64,000 nucleotides of DNA from an uncultured Alphaproteobacteria bacterium (GCA_946481105.1 CAMLMM010000001.1:11800-75799), one strand, 5' to 3'. Shown: positions 33,294 through 43,118, numbered from the stretch's first letter. The notes: generated from the sequence alone by a model not told the origin. Numbers and translations: made by a program.

Positions 33294-34230
33294 GCCTTTC
33301 TTTTACCTTCATAAACCCTTCAAACACATCAGCAACAGAGATGTCGCCAATATTGTCAGCATCCAGAGTGATGACGTTTGCATCCTCCGGCACAGGTGGG
33401 GCATGAAGAATGATATTACTCGCCTGACGCGAAAACAACATTACAACCGGACAACCTGTAACCGCAATCATATGCATTGGTCCGGTGTCATTCCCCACTG
33501 CACCGACCGCATGACGGGCCAGTGTGGGAATATCAAACAAAGCCGTGCGCCCTGTCAGGTCCGTAACATCCATCCCCCGTGCTATTTTTTTCGCCAGATC
33601 CGATTCACTCGCCGACCCCAGAATAACGGGATGCAACCCCTGACGAAGAAGTTTGGCAGCCAGTTGGCGAAAACATTCCACAGGCCAGCGTTTTTCAGGA
33701 TGCTGCGGCGAACAACCAGGAACCAGCAGAACATGAGGCCGGTTATTCAATCCGAACCCATCGAGACTGCCTGTCATCCATTCCAATGAATCAAGGCTGA
33801 CATTGGTAATACCGCCTAACGCCAATGTCTGTGCATGTCCATAAAAAGCATGGCGGGCCGATCTCTCTGGCGAATCGTTACGATGCGATGCGCCTTTGGC
33901 GGCCCCTACCCATTCAGGTTTAGGAGAAAACAAGTGCAGATATATCTCAGTGCGGTCATTATTCTGCAGATCATACACGCGGTCGAACTGCCCGGCATTC
34001 AGATGACTGCGCAGCGCCAGCCAGCCATAGAAATTATAAAATTTTGGCTTTTGATCGACGAGAATGGCATCGAAGTATCCACATTCCTGCCCCAGCTTGG
34101 CAAAGGGCGCCGTGGTCAATAACGTAATGTGATCTTCGGCATGTGCCTTGCGTATGGCGGCCATGGGCCCGAGTGCATAAATAAAGTCGCCCAACGCCCC
34201 CAGCTTGATGACAAGAATATTTTTTGCCAT
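33262..34230 (-). CDS. glycosyltransferase family 9 (heptosyltransferase-like)
   Basis: 322 residues beginning NILVIKLGALGDFIYALGPM, the usual family start, with HVLLVPGCSPQHPEKRWPVE in the middle and GNDTGPMHMIAVTGCPVVML as the sugar-nucleotide site. Family 9 enzymes add heptoses to LPS inner core. It overlaps the stop of the upstream GT4 gene (TAATG), so the two form a coupled pair for a surface glycan. The exact sugar is unknown. Confidence 0.88.
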   Translation of the reverse strand: MAKNILVIKLGALGDFIYALGPMAAIRKAHAEDHITLLTTAPFAKLGQECGYFDAILVDQKPKFYNFYGWLALRSHLNAGQFDRVYDLQNNDRTEIYLHLFSPKPEWVGAAKGASHRNDSPERSARHAFYGHAQTLALGGITNVSLDSLEWMTGSLDGFGLNNRPHVLLVPGCSPQHPEKRWPVECFRQLAAKLLRQGLHPVILGSASESDLAKKIARGMDVTDLTGRTALFDIPTLARHAVGAVGNDTGPMHMIAVTGCPVVMLFSRQASNIILHAPPVPEDANVITLDADNIGDISVADVFEGFMKVKERPRMSGQRISG

Positions 34231-35375
34231 TACCCGATCAACTCCCGGTACACTTCGAGTGTGGCAAAGGTCATCTGCTCTTTGGTGAAATGATCGCGGG
34301 CATGCTGCATGGCGATGGCTTTCATCTGTGCCTTTTCAGCCTCCGGCATCATCAGTGCTTTATCAATAGCCGCCGCCAGCGCGTCCGGATCTTCCGGCGG
34401 CACCAGCCAGCCTGTCACATCGGGAACGATGGTTTCGGTCGATCCGCCGATATTGGTGGCCACCACCGGGCGGCCCATCGCCTGTCCCTCAACCGCCACG
34501 CGGCCAAAACCTTCGGGTTCGATGGAGGCCGACACCACCACATTCGCCAGCATATAGGCGCTCGCCATATCATCGCAATGCGGGGCGATACGCACGCGCT
34601 CTTCCAGTTTCAGTTCCTGAATAATCTGTTCCAGCTCGGCGCGGTATTCCGTGCGACCTTGGTCATCACCTAGCAGAATGCAATACGCATCGCGCGACTT
34701 TAGCTTCTCCATCGCATCCAGCATGACCACTTGCCCCTTCCAGCGCGTCAAGCGTCCGGGCAGTAATATGACCGTCGCAACTTCCGGGATACGCCAGCTT
34801 TGCGACAGGCGCAGCATGCGTTCGGCATTCACCAACGCCGGATTGAATTTTTCCATCGGGATGCCACGCGGAATAACGCGGATTTTGCCAATCGGCACCT
34901 GATAATTATCCACCAGGTAATGGCCCACGAAATCGGAATTAGCGATGACCAGTTCGCCCTGCGCGATTGAGGAATTGTAATATCTCTTTAGTTTACTGCC
35001 GTTGATATTAAATGGCGCGTGACAGGTTGTCATGAAACGCGCACCTGTCCCTTTGACACCCCAGAGGCAACTCCACGCCGGGGCGCGGCTGCGGGCATGA
35101 ACGATATCGACACGATGCTGCAGAATTAAATTATGCAGACGCTTGGCATTAATGCGCATCATAATCGGATTTTTTGAATGCACTGGCATGTCGATATGAA
35201 TCCCACCAGCCCGCTTGATATCGATTACGCGCGGGCCTCCATTCGACACCACAATCGCCTTGTGCCCCGCCTTGACCAGCGCGGCAGTCACGTCGACACA
35301 GGTCTGTTCGGCCCCGCCCGCGCCCAGATTGGGGATGACCTGCATGATCGTATAGGATTTTGTTGTGTTACTCAT
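34230..35375 (-). CDS. glycosyltransferase family 4
   Basis: 381 residues with the GT-B, GT4 plan: QVIPNLGAGGAEQTCVDVTA, a middle region with LVIANSDFVGHYLVDNYQVP and VIPRGIPMEKFNPALV, LLPGRLTRWKGQVVMLDAM, and the E-x7-E motif region EPEGFGRVAVEGQAMGRPVVA. The domain order is as in LPS or capsule transferases. It is coupled to the GT9 gene downstream. The start is 44 bases from the divergent hydrolase gene. Confidence 0.9.
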   Translation of the reverse strand: MSNTTKSYTIMQVIPNLGAGGAEQTCVDVTAALVKAGHKAIVVSNGGPRVIDIKRAGGIHIDMPVHSKNPIMMRINAKRLHNLILQHRVDIVHARSRAPAWSCLWGVKGTGARFMTTCHAPFNINGSKLKRYYNSSIAQGELVIANSDFVGHYLVDNYQVPIGKIRVIPRGIPMEKFNPALVNAERMLRLSQSWRIPEVATVILLPGRLTRWKGQVVMLDAMEKLKSRDAYCILLGDDQGRTEYRAELEQIIQELKLEERVRIAPHCDDMASAYMLANVVVSASIEPEGFGRVAVEGQAMGRPVVATNIGGSTETIVPDVTGWLVPPEDPDALAAAIDKALMMPEAEKAQMKAIAMQHARDHFTKEQMTFATLEVYRELIG

Positions 35376-35419
35376 TTCCGGCTTGCACTTTCAGGGCATG
35401 ATTTATACCATTCCCGGCC

Positions 35420-36169
35420 ATGGATACCAACCTTCCTTTGCAAAAAATCACCCGAAATGACGGGGTCACGCTGGCCTATCGCCTGCGTCCGGCTACTAAA
35501 ACCGCGCCAACATTGGTCTTCTTGCCCGGTTACCAATCCGACATGGAAGGAACTAAGGCCTTGGCCGTTGACGCATTCTGCGCTAGGGAGGGGTATGGTC
35601 TTTTGCGCCTGGATTATAGCGGCCATGGCCAGTCCGGCGGTGAATTCCGCGATGGTACCATCGGTCAATGGACCGATGATGCGCTGACCATTATCAACGC
35701 CGTTACGTCGGGACCGCTTATTTTAATTGGTTCATCCATGGGTGGCTGGATTGGTTTACTGCTGGCCCAAGAGCTGGGCGACCGCATAAAAGGCTTTATC
35801 GGTATCGCCGCCGCCCCGGATTTTACGGACTGGGTGTGGAACCGCCAGATGACGGAGGAGCAACGCGAATCCTGCCACAAAAACGGATATATCGAATCCG
35901 GCGGCGATATGATGACACTCAATTTATTCGAAGATGGCGCACAAAATCTGGTGCTCGATAAACCGCTGCATATGCCATATCCGGTAACCTTGCTGCAGGG
36001 AAAACAGGATACCGAAGTTCCTTATAAACTCGCCGAAAAGCTGGCCGCTCATATCACACCCGGCCCGGTCAATTTAATATTGGTCGATGATGGCGATCAC
36101 CGTTTATCACGGGACGCCGATATTACTTTATTGATTGAACAGATTAAACCACTACTGACTAAAGTCTAA
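35420..36169 (+). CDS. alpha/beta hydrolase
   Basis: 249 residues with LVFLPGYQSDMEGTKAL (oxyanion region), RLDYSGHGQSGGEF, the nucleophile elbow LIGSSMGGWIGLLLA near 105, and an acid/histidine pair in QGKQDTEVPY and VDDGDHRLSR. It resembles the ABHD10-type thioesterase group, but a thioester or ester substrate is an inference. The stop overlaps the end of convergent cysS by four bases. Confidence 0.88.
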   Translation: MDTNLPLQKITRNDGVTLAYRLRPATKTAPTLVFLPGYQSDMEGTKALAVDAFCAREGYGLLRLDYSGHGQSGGEFRDGTIGQWTDDALTIINAVTSGPLILIGSSMGGWIGLLLAQELGDRIKGFIGIAAAPDFTDWVWNRQMTEEQRESCHKNGYIESGGDMMTLNLFEDGAQNLVLDKPLHMPYPVTLLQGKQDTEVPYKLAEKLAAHITPGPVNLILVDDGDHRLSRDADITLLIEQIKPLLTKV

Positions 36170-37545
36170 GCAGTTCGCCACTTGGCACCTTGGGGTGTAT
36201 CTTCAATAGTAATTCCCTTAGCCGCGAGTTCATCACGGATTTCATCGGACCGTTTGAAGTTCTTAGCCTTACGCGCTTCCGCCCGTTCCACCAGAAGTCC
36301 CTCGACCCAGGCGGTATCGACATCATTGGCCGGGGCTTTCGCCGTCAGCCACGCCGCCGGGTCCGCCATCAGGAATCCCATCAGATTAGCTGCTGATTTA
36401 AACGCCGCTTTTGCTGCGGGTGATTTTTCGTCCGCCGCCGCTTTCGCCAGCGCATTCAGTTCGGCATAAGCTTTCGGTGAATTCAGATCATCGCAGAGTG
36501 ACGCCATAAATTCCTCAGGCACGGCGACCTTCGCATCTGGAACGTCCTTGAGATCAAGCAGGATTTTATAAAATTTATCGAGCGATTTCTGCGCATTCTC
36601 CAGCCCTTTTTCCGTCCAGTCGAGCGGCTGGCGGTAATGCGCAGAGAGCAGCGCGAAACGGATCGTTTCACCCGGAATACCCTTATTCAGCAGCTCCTGC
36701 GCGGTCGTAAAATTGCCCAATGACTTGGACATTTTTTCGCCCTCGACCGTCAAAAATCCATTATGGACCCAGTATTTGGAAAAAGCCGCCAGGTCGCTGT
36801 GGCCATGGGCGCAGCAGCTCTGGGCGATTTCATTTTCATGATGCGGAAATTTTAAATCGGCACCACCACCATGTATATCGATTGGCAAGCCCAGATGTTT
36901 TTCTGCCATGGCCGAGCATTCGATATGCCAGCCCGGGCGGCCACGGCCCCACGGGGAATCCCAACCCGGCTGGTCGGCGCTGGATGGTTTCCACAACACG
37001 AAATCCGCTGGGTCTTTTTTATAGGGCGCAACATCGACGCGCGCCCCGGCGATCTGGTCATCACGCGAGCGCCCGGACAACCCGCCATAGGCTGGAAAGG
37101 ACGGCACGCTGAATAGCACATGGCCTTCGGCCACGTAAGCATGACCGCGCGCAATCATGCGTTCCATCAGGTCGATCATTTCGGGGATAGTTTCGGTGGC
37201 GCGTGGCTGGACGTCGGGTCTCAGGACACCGAGGGCAGCCATATCATCGTTGTAGATTTGTTCGTATTTACGCGTAATAAACGTGATGTCCTGGCCAGTT
37301 TCCTTGGCGGCAACCATGATTTTGTCGTCGATGTCGGTGATATTTGAGGCGTAGGTAACGCGCGGATAGAGAGTGCGCAGGACACGCGCGAGCACGTCAA
37401 AGACCACCGCCATCCGCGCATTGCCAATATGAGCGACGTCATAAACCGTTGGTCCGCAGGCGTAAATTTTGACATGTGCCGGATCCGTTGGGATGAAATC
37501 TTCTTTCATCCGTGTCAAAGAGTTATAGACTTTTAAATTAGGCAT
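36166..37545 (-). CDS. cysS: cysteinyl-tRNA synthetase
   Basis: 459 residues, class I: KIYACGPTVYDVAHIGNARM (HIGN with the zinc Cys), WHIECSAMAEKHLG, GGGADLKFPHHENEIAQSCC and the KMSKSLGNF signature near 265. The end RSDEIRDELAAKGITIEDTP is typical. A small putative gene lies 30 bases upstream on the same strand. Confidence 0.96.
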   Translation of the reverse strand: MPNLKVYNSLTRMKEDFIPTDPAHVKIYACGPTVYDVAHIGNARMAVVFDVLARVLRTLYPRVTYASNITDIDDKIMVAAKETGQDITFITRKYEQIYNDDMAALGVLRPDVQPRATETIPEMIDLMERMIARGHAYVAEGHVLFSVPSFPAYGGLSGRSRDDQIAGARVDVAPYKKDPADFVLWKPSSADQPGWDSPWGRGRPGWHIECSAMAEKHLGLPIDIHGGGADLKFPHHENEIAQSCCAHGHSDLAAFSKYWVHNGFLTVEGEKMSKSLGNFTTAQELLNKGIPGETIRFALLSAHYRQPLDWTEKGLENAQKSLDKFYKILLDLKDVPDAKVAVPEEFMASLCDDLNSPKAYAELNALAKAAADEKSPAAKAAFKSAANLMGFLMADPAAWLTAKAPANDVDTAWVEGLLVERAEARKAKNFKRSDEIRDELAAKGITIEDTPQGAKWRTA

Positions 37546-37575
37546 AAGACGCTGGCTCCGATTAACGGAATAACC

Positions 37576-37695
37576 TTAACGTCTAACGCGGACCCTCGCA
37601 AGTGCGGCTTGTTTCATACGGCGCGAGTGCAGTTTCAACATCGCCGATGCAACCAGACTTCCCGCCAATATCGAGGCCAAAGCCACCAAAGACAT
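37576..37695 (-). CDS. putative 39-residue single-helix membrane peptide
   Basis: ATG at 37695 with AAGGA seven bases upstream. The product has a hydrophobic first half (SLVALASILAGSLVASAML) and a very basic tail (…RRMKQAALARVRVRR), as expected for a one-pass small membrane protein. It lies 30 bases upstream of cysS on the same strand. Two overlapping frames here (37583-37786 minus, 37602-37805 plus) look less gene-like. Support is from the ribosome site and hydropathy only. Confidence 0.45.
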   Translation of the reverse strand: MSLVALASILAGSLVASAMLKLHSRRMKQAALARVRVRR

Positions 37696-37859
37696 CACAA
37701 AGTCCTTCTTTCATGGGATTCATTATTAAATCTCCAGAATTCCAGGATATCACAGGAAATATGAGCAATTCCTTAAAATTCGACAAATCCCTTGGTAGAA
37801 AATAGCCTTAATGCTAAAAATCGTTATCGCCTGCACATCTTATTTTAAGTGAGCCCTTT

Positions 37860-39200
37860 ATGACGCCCCGTTTCGACCTGCTTCTGAAATCCGGCACTGC
37901 CGTCCTGCCAGGAATGACCGTCACCGCCGATATAGGCATTACCGACGGTAAAATTACCGGGATTGGGTCGTTCGCAGATAATCAGGCCGATAAAACGGTG
38001 AATTGTGCCGGGCTGCATGTTCTGCCCGGCCTGATCGACACCCAGGTTCATTTCCGCGAACCGGGCAATGAACATAAAGAAGTGCTGGAAACCGGCATGA
38101 TGGCCGCCGCTATGGGGGGTGTCACCTCCATTTTCGAAATGCCCAATACCAATCCACTGACGACCACGCCAGATGCGCTGACCGATAAACTCACCCGCGC
38201 CGCCAAAGGCAACTGGACGAATTACGCCTTTTATTTCGGCGGGACGGCACAGAATGCGAAAAATCTGGCCGAATGGGAAAAGCTGCCCGGCGTCTGCGGC
38301 ATTAAAATATTCATGGGCTCGTCAACAGGTGATCTACTCTCCGCGACTGACGAAGATGTCGCCGCAGTGCTGTCGAATGGCCGTCGTGTCGTTGCCGTCC
38401 ATGCCGAAGACGAAATGATGATGAATGAGAATAAAAAGACCATTCTCGGCGAAAGCCATGACGTCAAGCTGCATCCCGTTTGGCGGTCCCCTGAATCATG
38501 CCTGTCCGCAACAACCAGGCTGGTGCGCCTCGCCCGCAAATATAACCGTCGCGTCCATGTTCTGCATGTGACCACGGCGGAAGAAATGGAATTTCTGGCC
38601 CAGAACAAGGACATCGCGTCGGTCGAGGTTCTTGCCAATCACCTGACGCTACATGCGCCGGATTGTTATGAAGAACTGGGCACCCACGCCCAGCAGAACC
38701 CGCCAATCCGCGAACGTCATCACCAGAACGCGCTCTGGGCCGCGATTGCCAACGGCACAGTCGATATACTGGCGTCCGACCACGCCCCGCACACGCTGGA
38801 AGAAAAAGCCAAGACATATCCGGCCAGCCCGAGCGGCACGCCGGGGGTCCAGACCTTATTGCCCATCATGCTGAACCATATTAATAAGGGCCGACTGACA
38901 CTCGAAAAACTTGTCGAACTAATGTGCTATGGCCCGCAACGCATTCACGGTATCGTGAATAAAGGACGCCTCGCACGTGGGTATGACGCCGATATCACAA
39001 TCGTTGATTTGAAAAAGACTCAGGCCATCACCAATGCCCAGCAGAAATCGCGTGCTGGCTGGACGCCATTCGATGGGATGACCGTGACAGGCTGGCCGGT
39101 GATGACGATTATCAACGGGCAGATCGTAGTCCGTGATGGTGAATTGACAGAAACCAAGGCTGGGCAGCCGGTTTGCTTTTACGAAACTGCCGAAAAATAA
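37860..39200 (+). CDS. pyrC: dihydroorotase (class I type)
   Basis: 446-residue amidohydrolase of pyrimidine synthesis. Motifs: LPGLIDTQVHFREPGNEHKE, KIFMGSSTGDLL (the lysine that is carbamylated in the family), VVAVHAEDE, VHVLHVTTAEE, LASDHAPHTLEEKA and the C-terminal strand IVDLKKTQAI. The first metal motif reads QVH where many dihydroorotases have HxH; this variant is seen in a subgroup annotated as dihydroorotase. Function is therefore likely but not certain. Confidence 0.88.
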   Translation: MTPRFDLLLKSGTAVLPGMTVTADIGITDGKITGIGSFADNQADKTVNCAGLHVLPGLIDTQVHFREPGNEHKEVLETGMMAAAMGGVTSIFEMPNTNPLTTTPDALTDKLTRAAKGNWTNYAFYFGGTAQNAKNLAEWEKLPGVCGIKIFMGSSTGDLLSATDEDVAAVLSNGRRVVAVHAEDEMMMNENKKTILGESHDVKLHPVWRSPESCLSATTRLVRLARKYNRRVHVLHVTTAEEMEFLAQNKDIASVEVLANHLTLHAPDCYEELGTHAQQNPPIRERHHQNALWAAIANGTVDILASDHAPHTLEEKAKTYPASPSGTPGVQTLLPIMLNHINKGRLTLEKLVELMCYGPQRIHGIVNKGRLARGYDADITIVDLKKTQAITNAQQKSRAGWTPFDGMTVTGWPVMTIINGQIVVRDGELTETKAGQPVCFYETAEK

Positions 39201-39349
39201 AATTTATCTAAAATTTATATCGAATATTAGTTTCTTTTTATACGAAGTATTAATCTCCGCATCATAAGATAGTTTGGTACGGCATTTTTCTGCCCTGCAA
39301 AAACTAACTATAAAAATAATATTTGGGGACACTTGGGGAAACGAATAAC

Positions 39350-41533
39350 ATGGACTCGGTTGCAGAAACGGTCGCATCATCTGTGCCACTTTCAAGCGAA
39401 GGCGGAGAAAAATCGGGGCTAATGATGTGGGCTAAATCTGAGAGCAAAATTCGCTCACCTAAAATCTGGAATTCACGCTTGAGTTGGCGCATCGTCATGG
39501 CGGTGTTCTTGACCATTATGACGGTCCAGGCTTCTATCCTTGCGCTGACCCTGAAGCAACACCAGTATGAAAAACTGATGGAGCTGCAGAAAACCTCTCT
39601 CAGCATGCTAGCACCACTGATCGACCCGAATATCACGGAGCGCCTGAAATCTCCTCTGACCTCTGATCAGCTAAATCGTCTTGTCTCCAACACCTCCATA
39701 TCCGGTATTGTCATTTACTCGGCCGATTACCAGCTTATCACCATGGGCGGAGAACCTGTCGTAACCACTATTTTCAGTGAAAATGACCTATCCCGCACCT
39801 ACCTATCCCAGGATGGCCGCAACTACGAAACTGTATTCCGTCCACGCGATCTGGGGGGCCCCCCCTATTTCATCGTCGTGCGCATGGATGCAAGTCCGGT
39901 GACCGAAAGCATTGCCGTTTATGTTCGTCAGAACATTCTTATCATGTTTCTTATGTCTGCCTTTGTTACGACTGTGCTAATGATAGCCTTAGGGAAGTGG
40001 CTGCTGGAGCCTATTCTGTTCCTGCGCGATAACCTGTCGCTGGCTATCGCCAATCCGGAAACGCCAAATATCGTCCGCTCCCCCTATGACACGCGCGACG
40101 AAATCGGCAGCGCGATTGATTCGGTTCAGCAGTTGATTAAGCAGAACGCAAAAAACCTGCGGCAGGTAAAAGGCGCGGCGCAAAATCAGATTCATAAGCT
40201 GGCTTACTACGATACGTTAACAAACCTGCCCAATCGCACACTCTTTGTTCAGAAGCTGGGCGAATATGTGCGCCAGGCCAATGGCAACGCGAATAATATC
40301 GCGCGTCTCGCTGTTCTGACCATCGACCTCGATCATTTTAAGGATGTTAATGATTCGATGGGGCACAATGTGGGGGATGCAATTCTGGGATCTGTCGGGC
40401 GTCGCCTTAAATCTGCCCTGCCGGAATCAACGGTTGTTGCCCGTACCGGAGAGGATGAGTTCGCGATTACCTATGCACTGACTGAAGGCGGCCTGACCGC
40501 CAAGGAAGTGGGAGAGAAAATCCGCAACATTATCATCCATGAGCCGTTCAAAGTTTTCAATGAGAGCTTCCAGATCCGGGCATCTATCGGAGTTTCCACA
40601 TTCCCCGATGACGCGATGGACCCGGATCAGGTGCTGAAAAATGCCGATATTGCCCTGAACCGCGCCAAAGAAGATGGCCGCGACTGTATTCGCGAATATT
40701 TGGAAGATTTTGACAAGGCTGTTCAGCTTCGCTTCCAGATGCTGCGTGACCTGCGCCATGCGATGGAGCATGACCAATTGACCGTATTTTTTCAACCGCA
40801 ACTCGACCTGCGCAGCGGATCAGTCATCGGTGCGGAAGCGCTGATACGCTGGTTTAAAAAAGACAACAGCAAGGAAGGCGGGAAGTTTATTTCGCCCGCC
40901 GAATTTATTCCGATTGCTGAACAGTCTGGCCTTATCGTGCCAATTGGCAACTGGGTTATGAAACATGCCTGCCTTGAAGCAAAAAAATGGCATGATCTGG
41001 GTCGCCCGATTCGCATTGCCATCAACGTATCCGGAGAACAATTCCAGCAAGGTGACTTGGTCAATCAAGTGCGCACAACCATTGAAAGCACAGGTATCGA
41101 ACCCCATCTGCTGGAGCTTGAAGTCACTGAAAGCGCCTTTATGGAGGATATCCAGCAAACTATACGGACGCTGAAAGACTTGCACGCACTAGGCGTTGAG
41201 CTGGCAATTGATGACTTTGGTACCGGCTACTCTTCCCTGTCCTATCTGCGTCAGTTCCCGATTGACCGCCTGAAAATCGACCAGTCCTTTATCCGCAATG
41301 CCCTCAATAATGCCGACGATGCGGCTATTGCCCGTACCATTATCGGTCTAGGACGTTCGCTGAACCTCAAGATTATCGCTGAGGGTGTGGAAACACTCGA
41401 GCATGAGCAGTTCCTGATAGCCGAAGGATGTGACGAAGTGCAGGGATACCGTTACTCTAAACCCATTCCCGCCGAGGCATTCCTCAAGTTTCTGGCAGTT
41501 TATAACGGCAATATGAATTTCTTTAATATTTAA
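39350..41533 (+). CDS. membrane GGDEF-EAL protein with degenerate GGDEF (c-di-GMP phosphodiesterase likely)
   Basis: About 727 residues from the ATG at 39350, behind GGGGAAACG; a TTG at 39323 is in frame. A helix near 45-65, a periplasmic sensor of about 130 residues, a second helix (LIMFLMSAFVTTVLMIALGK), HAMP-like linker, GGDEF domain and EAL domain. The cyclase signature reads RTGEDEF, not GGDEF, and no RxxD inhibitory site precedes it. The EAL part is intact: IGAEALIRW, INVSGEQF, LEVTESAF, IDDFGTGYSSLSYL, LKIDQSFI, IAEGVETLEH. I expect net c-di-GMP hydrolysis, perhaps tuned by GTP binding. Confidence 0.9.
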   Translation: MDSVAETVASSVPLSSEGGEKSGLMMWAKSESKIRSPKIWNSRLSWRIVMAVFLTIMTVQASILALTLKQHQYEKLMELQKTSLSMLAPLIDPNITERLKSPLTSDQLNRLVSNTSISGIVIYSADYQLITMGGEPVVTTIFSENDLSRTYLSQDGRNYETVFRPRDLGGPPYFIVVRMDASPVTESIAVYVRQNILIMFLMSAFVTTVLMIALGKWLLEPILFLRDNLSLAIANPETPNIVRSPYDTRDEIGSAIDSVQQLIKQNAKNLRQVKGAAQNQIHKLAYYDTLTNLPNRTLFVQKLGEYVRQANGNANNIARLAVLTIDLDHFKDVNDSMGHNVGDAILGSVGRRLKSALPESTVVARTGEDEFAITYALTEGGLTAKEVGEKIRNIIIHEPFKVFNESFQIRASIGVSTFPDDAMDPDQVLKNADIALNRAKEDGRDCIREYLEDFDKAVQLRFQMLRDLRHAMEHDQLTVFFQPQLDLRSGSVIGAEALIRWFKKDNSKEGGKFISPAEFIPIAEQSGLIVPIGNWVMKHACLEAKKWHDLGRPIRIAINVSGEQFQQGDLVNQVRTTIESTGIEPHLLELEVTESAFMEDIQQTIRTLKDLHALGVELAIDDFGTGYSSLSYLRQFPIDRLKIDQSFIRNALNNADDAAIARTIIGLGRSLNLKIIAEGVETLEHEQFLIAEGCDEVQGYRYSKPIPAEAFLKFLAVYNGNMNFFNI

Positions 41534-41641
41534 AATGCAGGCAATTGTGAATGCTTTGTTAAACGCAGACTGTTAGTATCAATATAGAAGTATCAGAAAG
41601 TTCATCTATCTTTCATTAAGTTCCATAAGGTAGTTTCCATT

Positions 41642-43081
41642 ATGACCATGCTTCCCGAAATGCCCCAGGGCTGCAGCTGCGCTGCCTGCCGTTCTGCAGC
41701 CGCCAATGAATCATTCTCGCTGAATTATATTCCCGTCACTGCCGCAACCATCAGCAGCGCAAATAGCCTCTTTAGTGGTTATCGCTGGGGATCAGACACA
41801 TCAGGCATTACCCTGACGTATAAGTTTTTTACGGCGCTGCCCGCCTATTATTCATCGCTCTCACAAGAAGCATCAGGATTCCAGGCCTTCACCAGCCAGA
41901 TGAAGGATGCCGTTGGACGTATACTCGACCAGCTTGAAACTTTCACAAAAATTACTTTCCTTGAAACAACAGAGGCAAATAATCAGATCGGTTTTGCGCA
42001 GACCTCACTTCCGGTCGGCACCGGGGCCTGGGCGTATTACCCTTCTGCCCACCCATTAGGGGGAGATGTCTGGACTAATAAGATTTATGCCGCAACCACA
42101 ACACCAGTTGAGGGTAATTACGGTTTTTATACGCTGATGCATGAAATCGGTCACGCGCTGGGCCTTCAGCATAGTTTTACCGCCGGGTTGACAGGGGATG
42201 AAGCATCATCCCGCTATTCCGTCATGGCCTATGACTGGAGTCCGTTCTTCTCATCCAGCTATATGGTCTATGATATAGCGGCGCTGCAAACAATTTACGG
42301 CGCTAATACAAATTACCATACGGGCAACGATACCTATGCCGTCAACGGAGGATTGGCCTACACCCTATGGGATGCGGGCGGGGTCGATACGCTGGACGCC
42401 AGGGAACTTCAATCCTCTGTTGTGCTCGACCTGCGGGAAGGTGAGTACAGCAGTGTTGGCCTGACACGCAATATCGGCATTGCCTTCGGTGTAACGATAG
42501 AGCGGGCGCAAGGTGGGAATGGTGACGATACTTTAATCGGCAACAGCACGAACAACACTTTGGCTGGTAACAGCGGTCATGACACATTATACGGTGGCGC
42601 GGGCGGCGATATTTTATACGGCGGCGAAGGAAACGACATTTTGTCAGGCGATGACGGAAATGACAAACTGGAAGGCAACAACGGAGACGATACGCTATAT
42701 GGGGGTGCCGGACGCGACGTGCTGACCGGTGGCAACGGTAACGATATTCTTGCCAGCGGTTTGGGAGAAGACACGTTATTAGGCGGACTCGGCAGGGATG
42801 TATTTGTATTCGACAATTTATCCGGAATCGATACGTTGAACGACTATGGCAAGAATGAAGATATTCTTGATATCTCGGCGTTACTGACACAATACGACCC
42901 AGTGACCGAGTCCATAAACGATTTCCTGCGCCTGGCCAGCAGCACCAAATCGACCTACCTGCGCGTTGATGCAAACGGAACCACAGATGGTACCAATTTT
43001 GTCGATATTGCCGTGGTCAACGATCTGCGTGGGGAGGACATCACCAGCTTGATCGAAGCAGGACTCATTATTACCGCCTGA
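41642..43081 (+). CDS. serralysin-like M10 metalloprotease with RTX repeats
   Basis: 479 residues. The zinc site HEIGHALGLQHS lies near 165 and the Met-turn SVMAYDWSP follows about 30 residues later. Serralysin-type propeptide and ISGIT-like start precede it. From about 295 there are GGxGxDxL calcium-binding nonapeptide repeats (GGNGDDTLIG, GGAGGDILYGGEGNDIL, GGAGRDVLTGGNGNDIL). No N-terminal signal peptide: such proteins leave by type I secretion with a C-terminal signal. A Cys-rich start (QGCSCAACRS) is unusual. No type I exporter genes are adjacent. Confidence 0.92.
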   Translation: MTMLPEMPQGCSCAACRSAAANESFSLNYIPVTAATISSANSLFSGYRWGSDTSGITLTYKFFTALPAYYSSLSQEASGFQAFTSQMKDAVGRILDQLETFTKITFLETTEANNQIGFAQTSLPVGTGAWAYYPSAHPLGGDVWTNKIYAATTTPVEGNYGFYTLMHEIGHALGLQHSFTAGLTGDEASSRYSVMAYDWSPFFSSSYMVYDIAALQTIYGANTNYHTGNDTYAVNGGLAYTLWDAGGVDTLDARELQSSVVLDLREGEYSSVGLTRNIGIAFGVTIERAQGGNGDDTLIGNSTNNTLAGNSGHDTLYGGAGGDILYGGEGNDILSGDDGNDKLEGNNGDDTLYGGAGRDVLTGGNGNDILASGLGEDTLLGGLGRDVFVFDNLSGIDTLNDYGKNEDILDISALLTQYDPVTESINDFLRLASSTKSTYLRVDANGTTDGTNFVDIAVVNDLRGEDITSLIEAGLIITA

Positions 43082-43118
43082 AACTTCTGAACTTTATTAT
43101 CCAGCTTGCCCGTAACCG

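Noticed and set aside
33073..33789. 238-residue plus-strand frame
   Set aside because: Antisense to the heptosyltransferase-like gene and out of frame with the ArsR gene.
39853..39865. G6C7 run in the GGDEF-EAL gene
   Set aside because: Each run is too short for strong slippage; it codes Leu-Gly-Gly-Pro-Pro in a sensible frame.
42342..42974. 210-residue Arg/Cys/His-rich minus-strand frame
   Set aside because: Produced by the GGxGxD repeats of the protease gene on the other strand.
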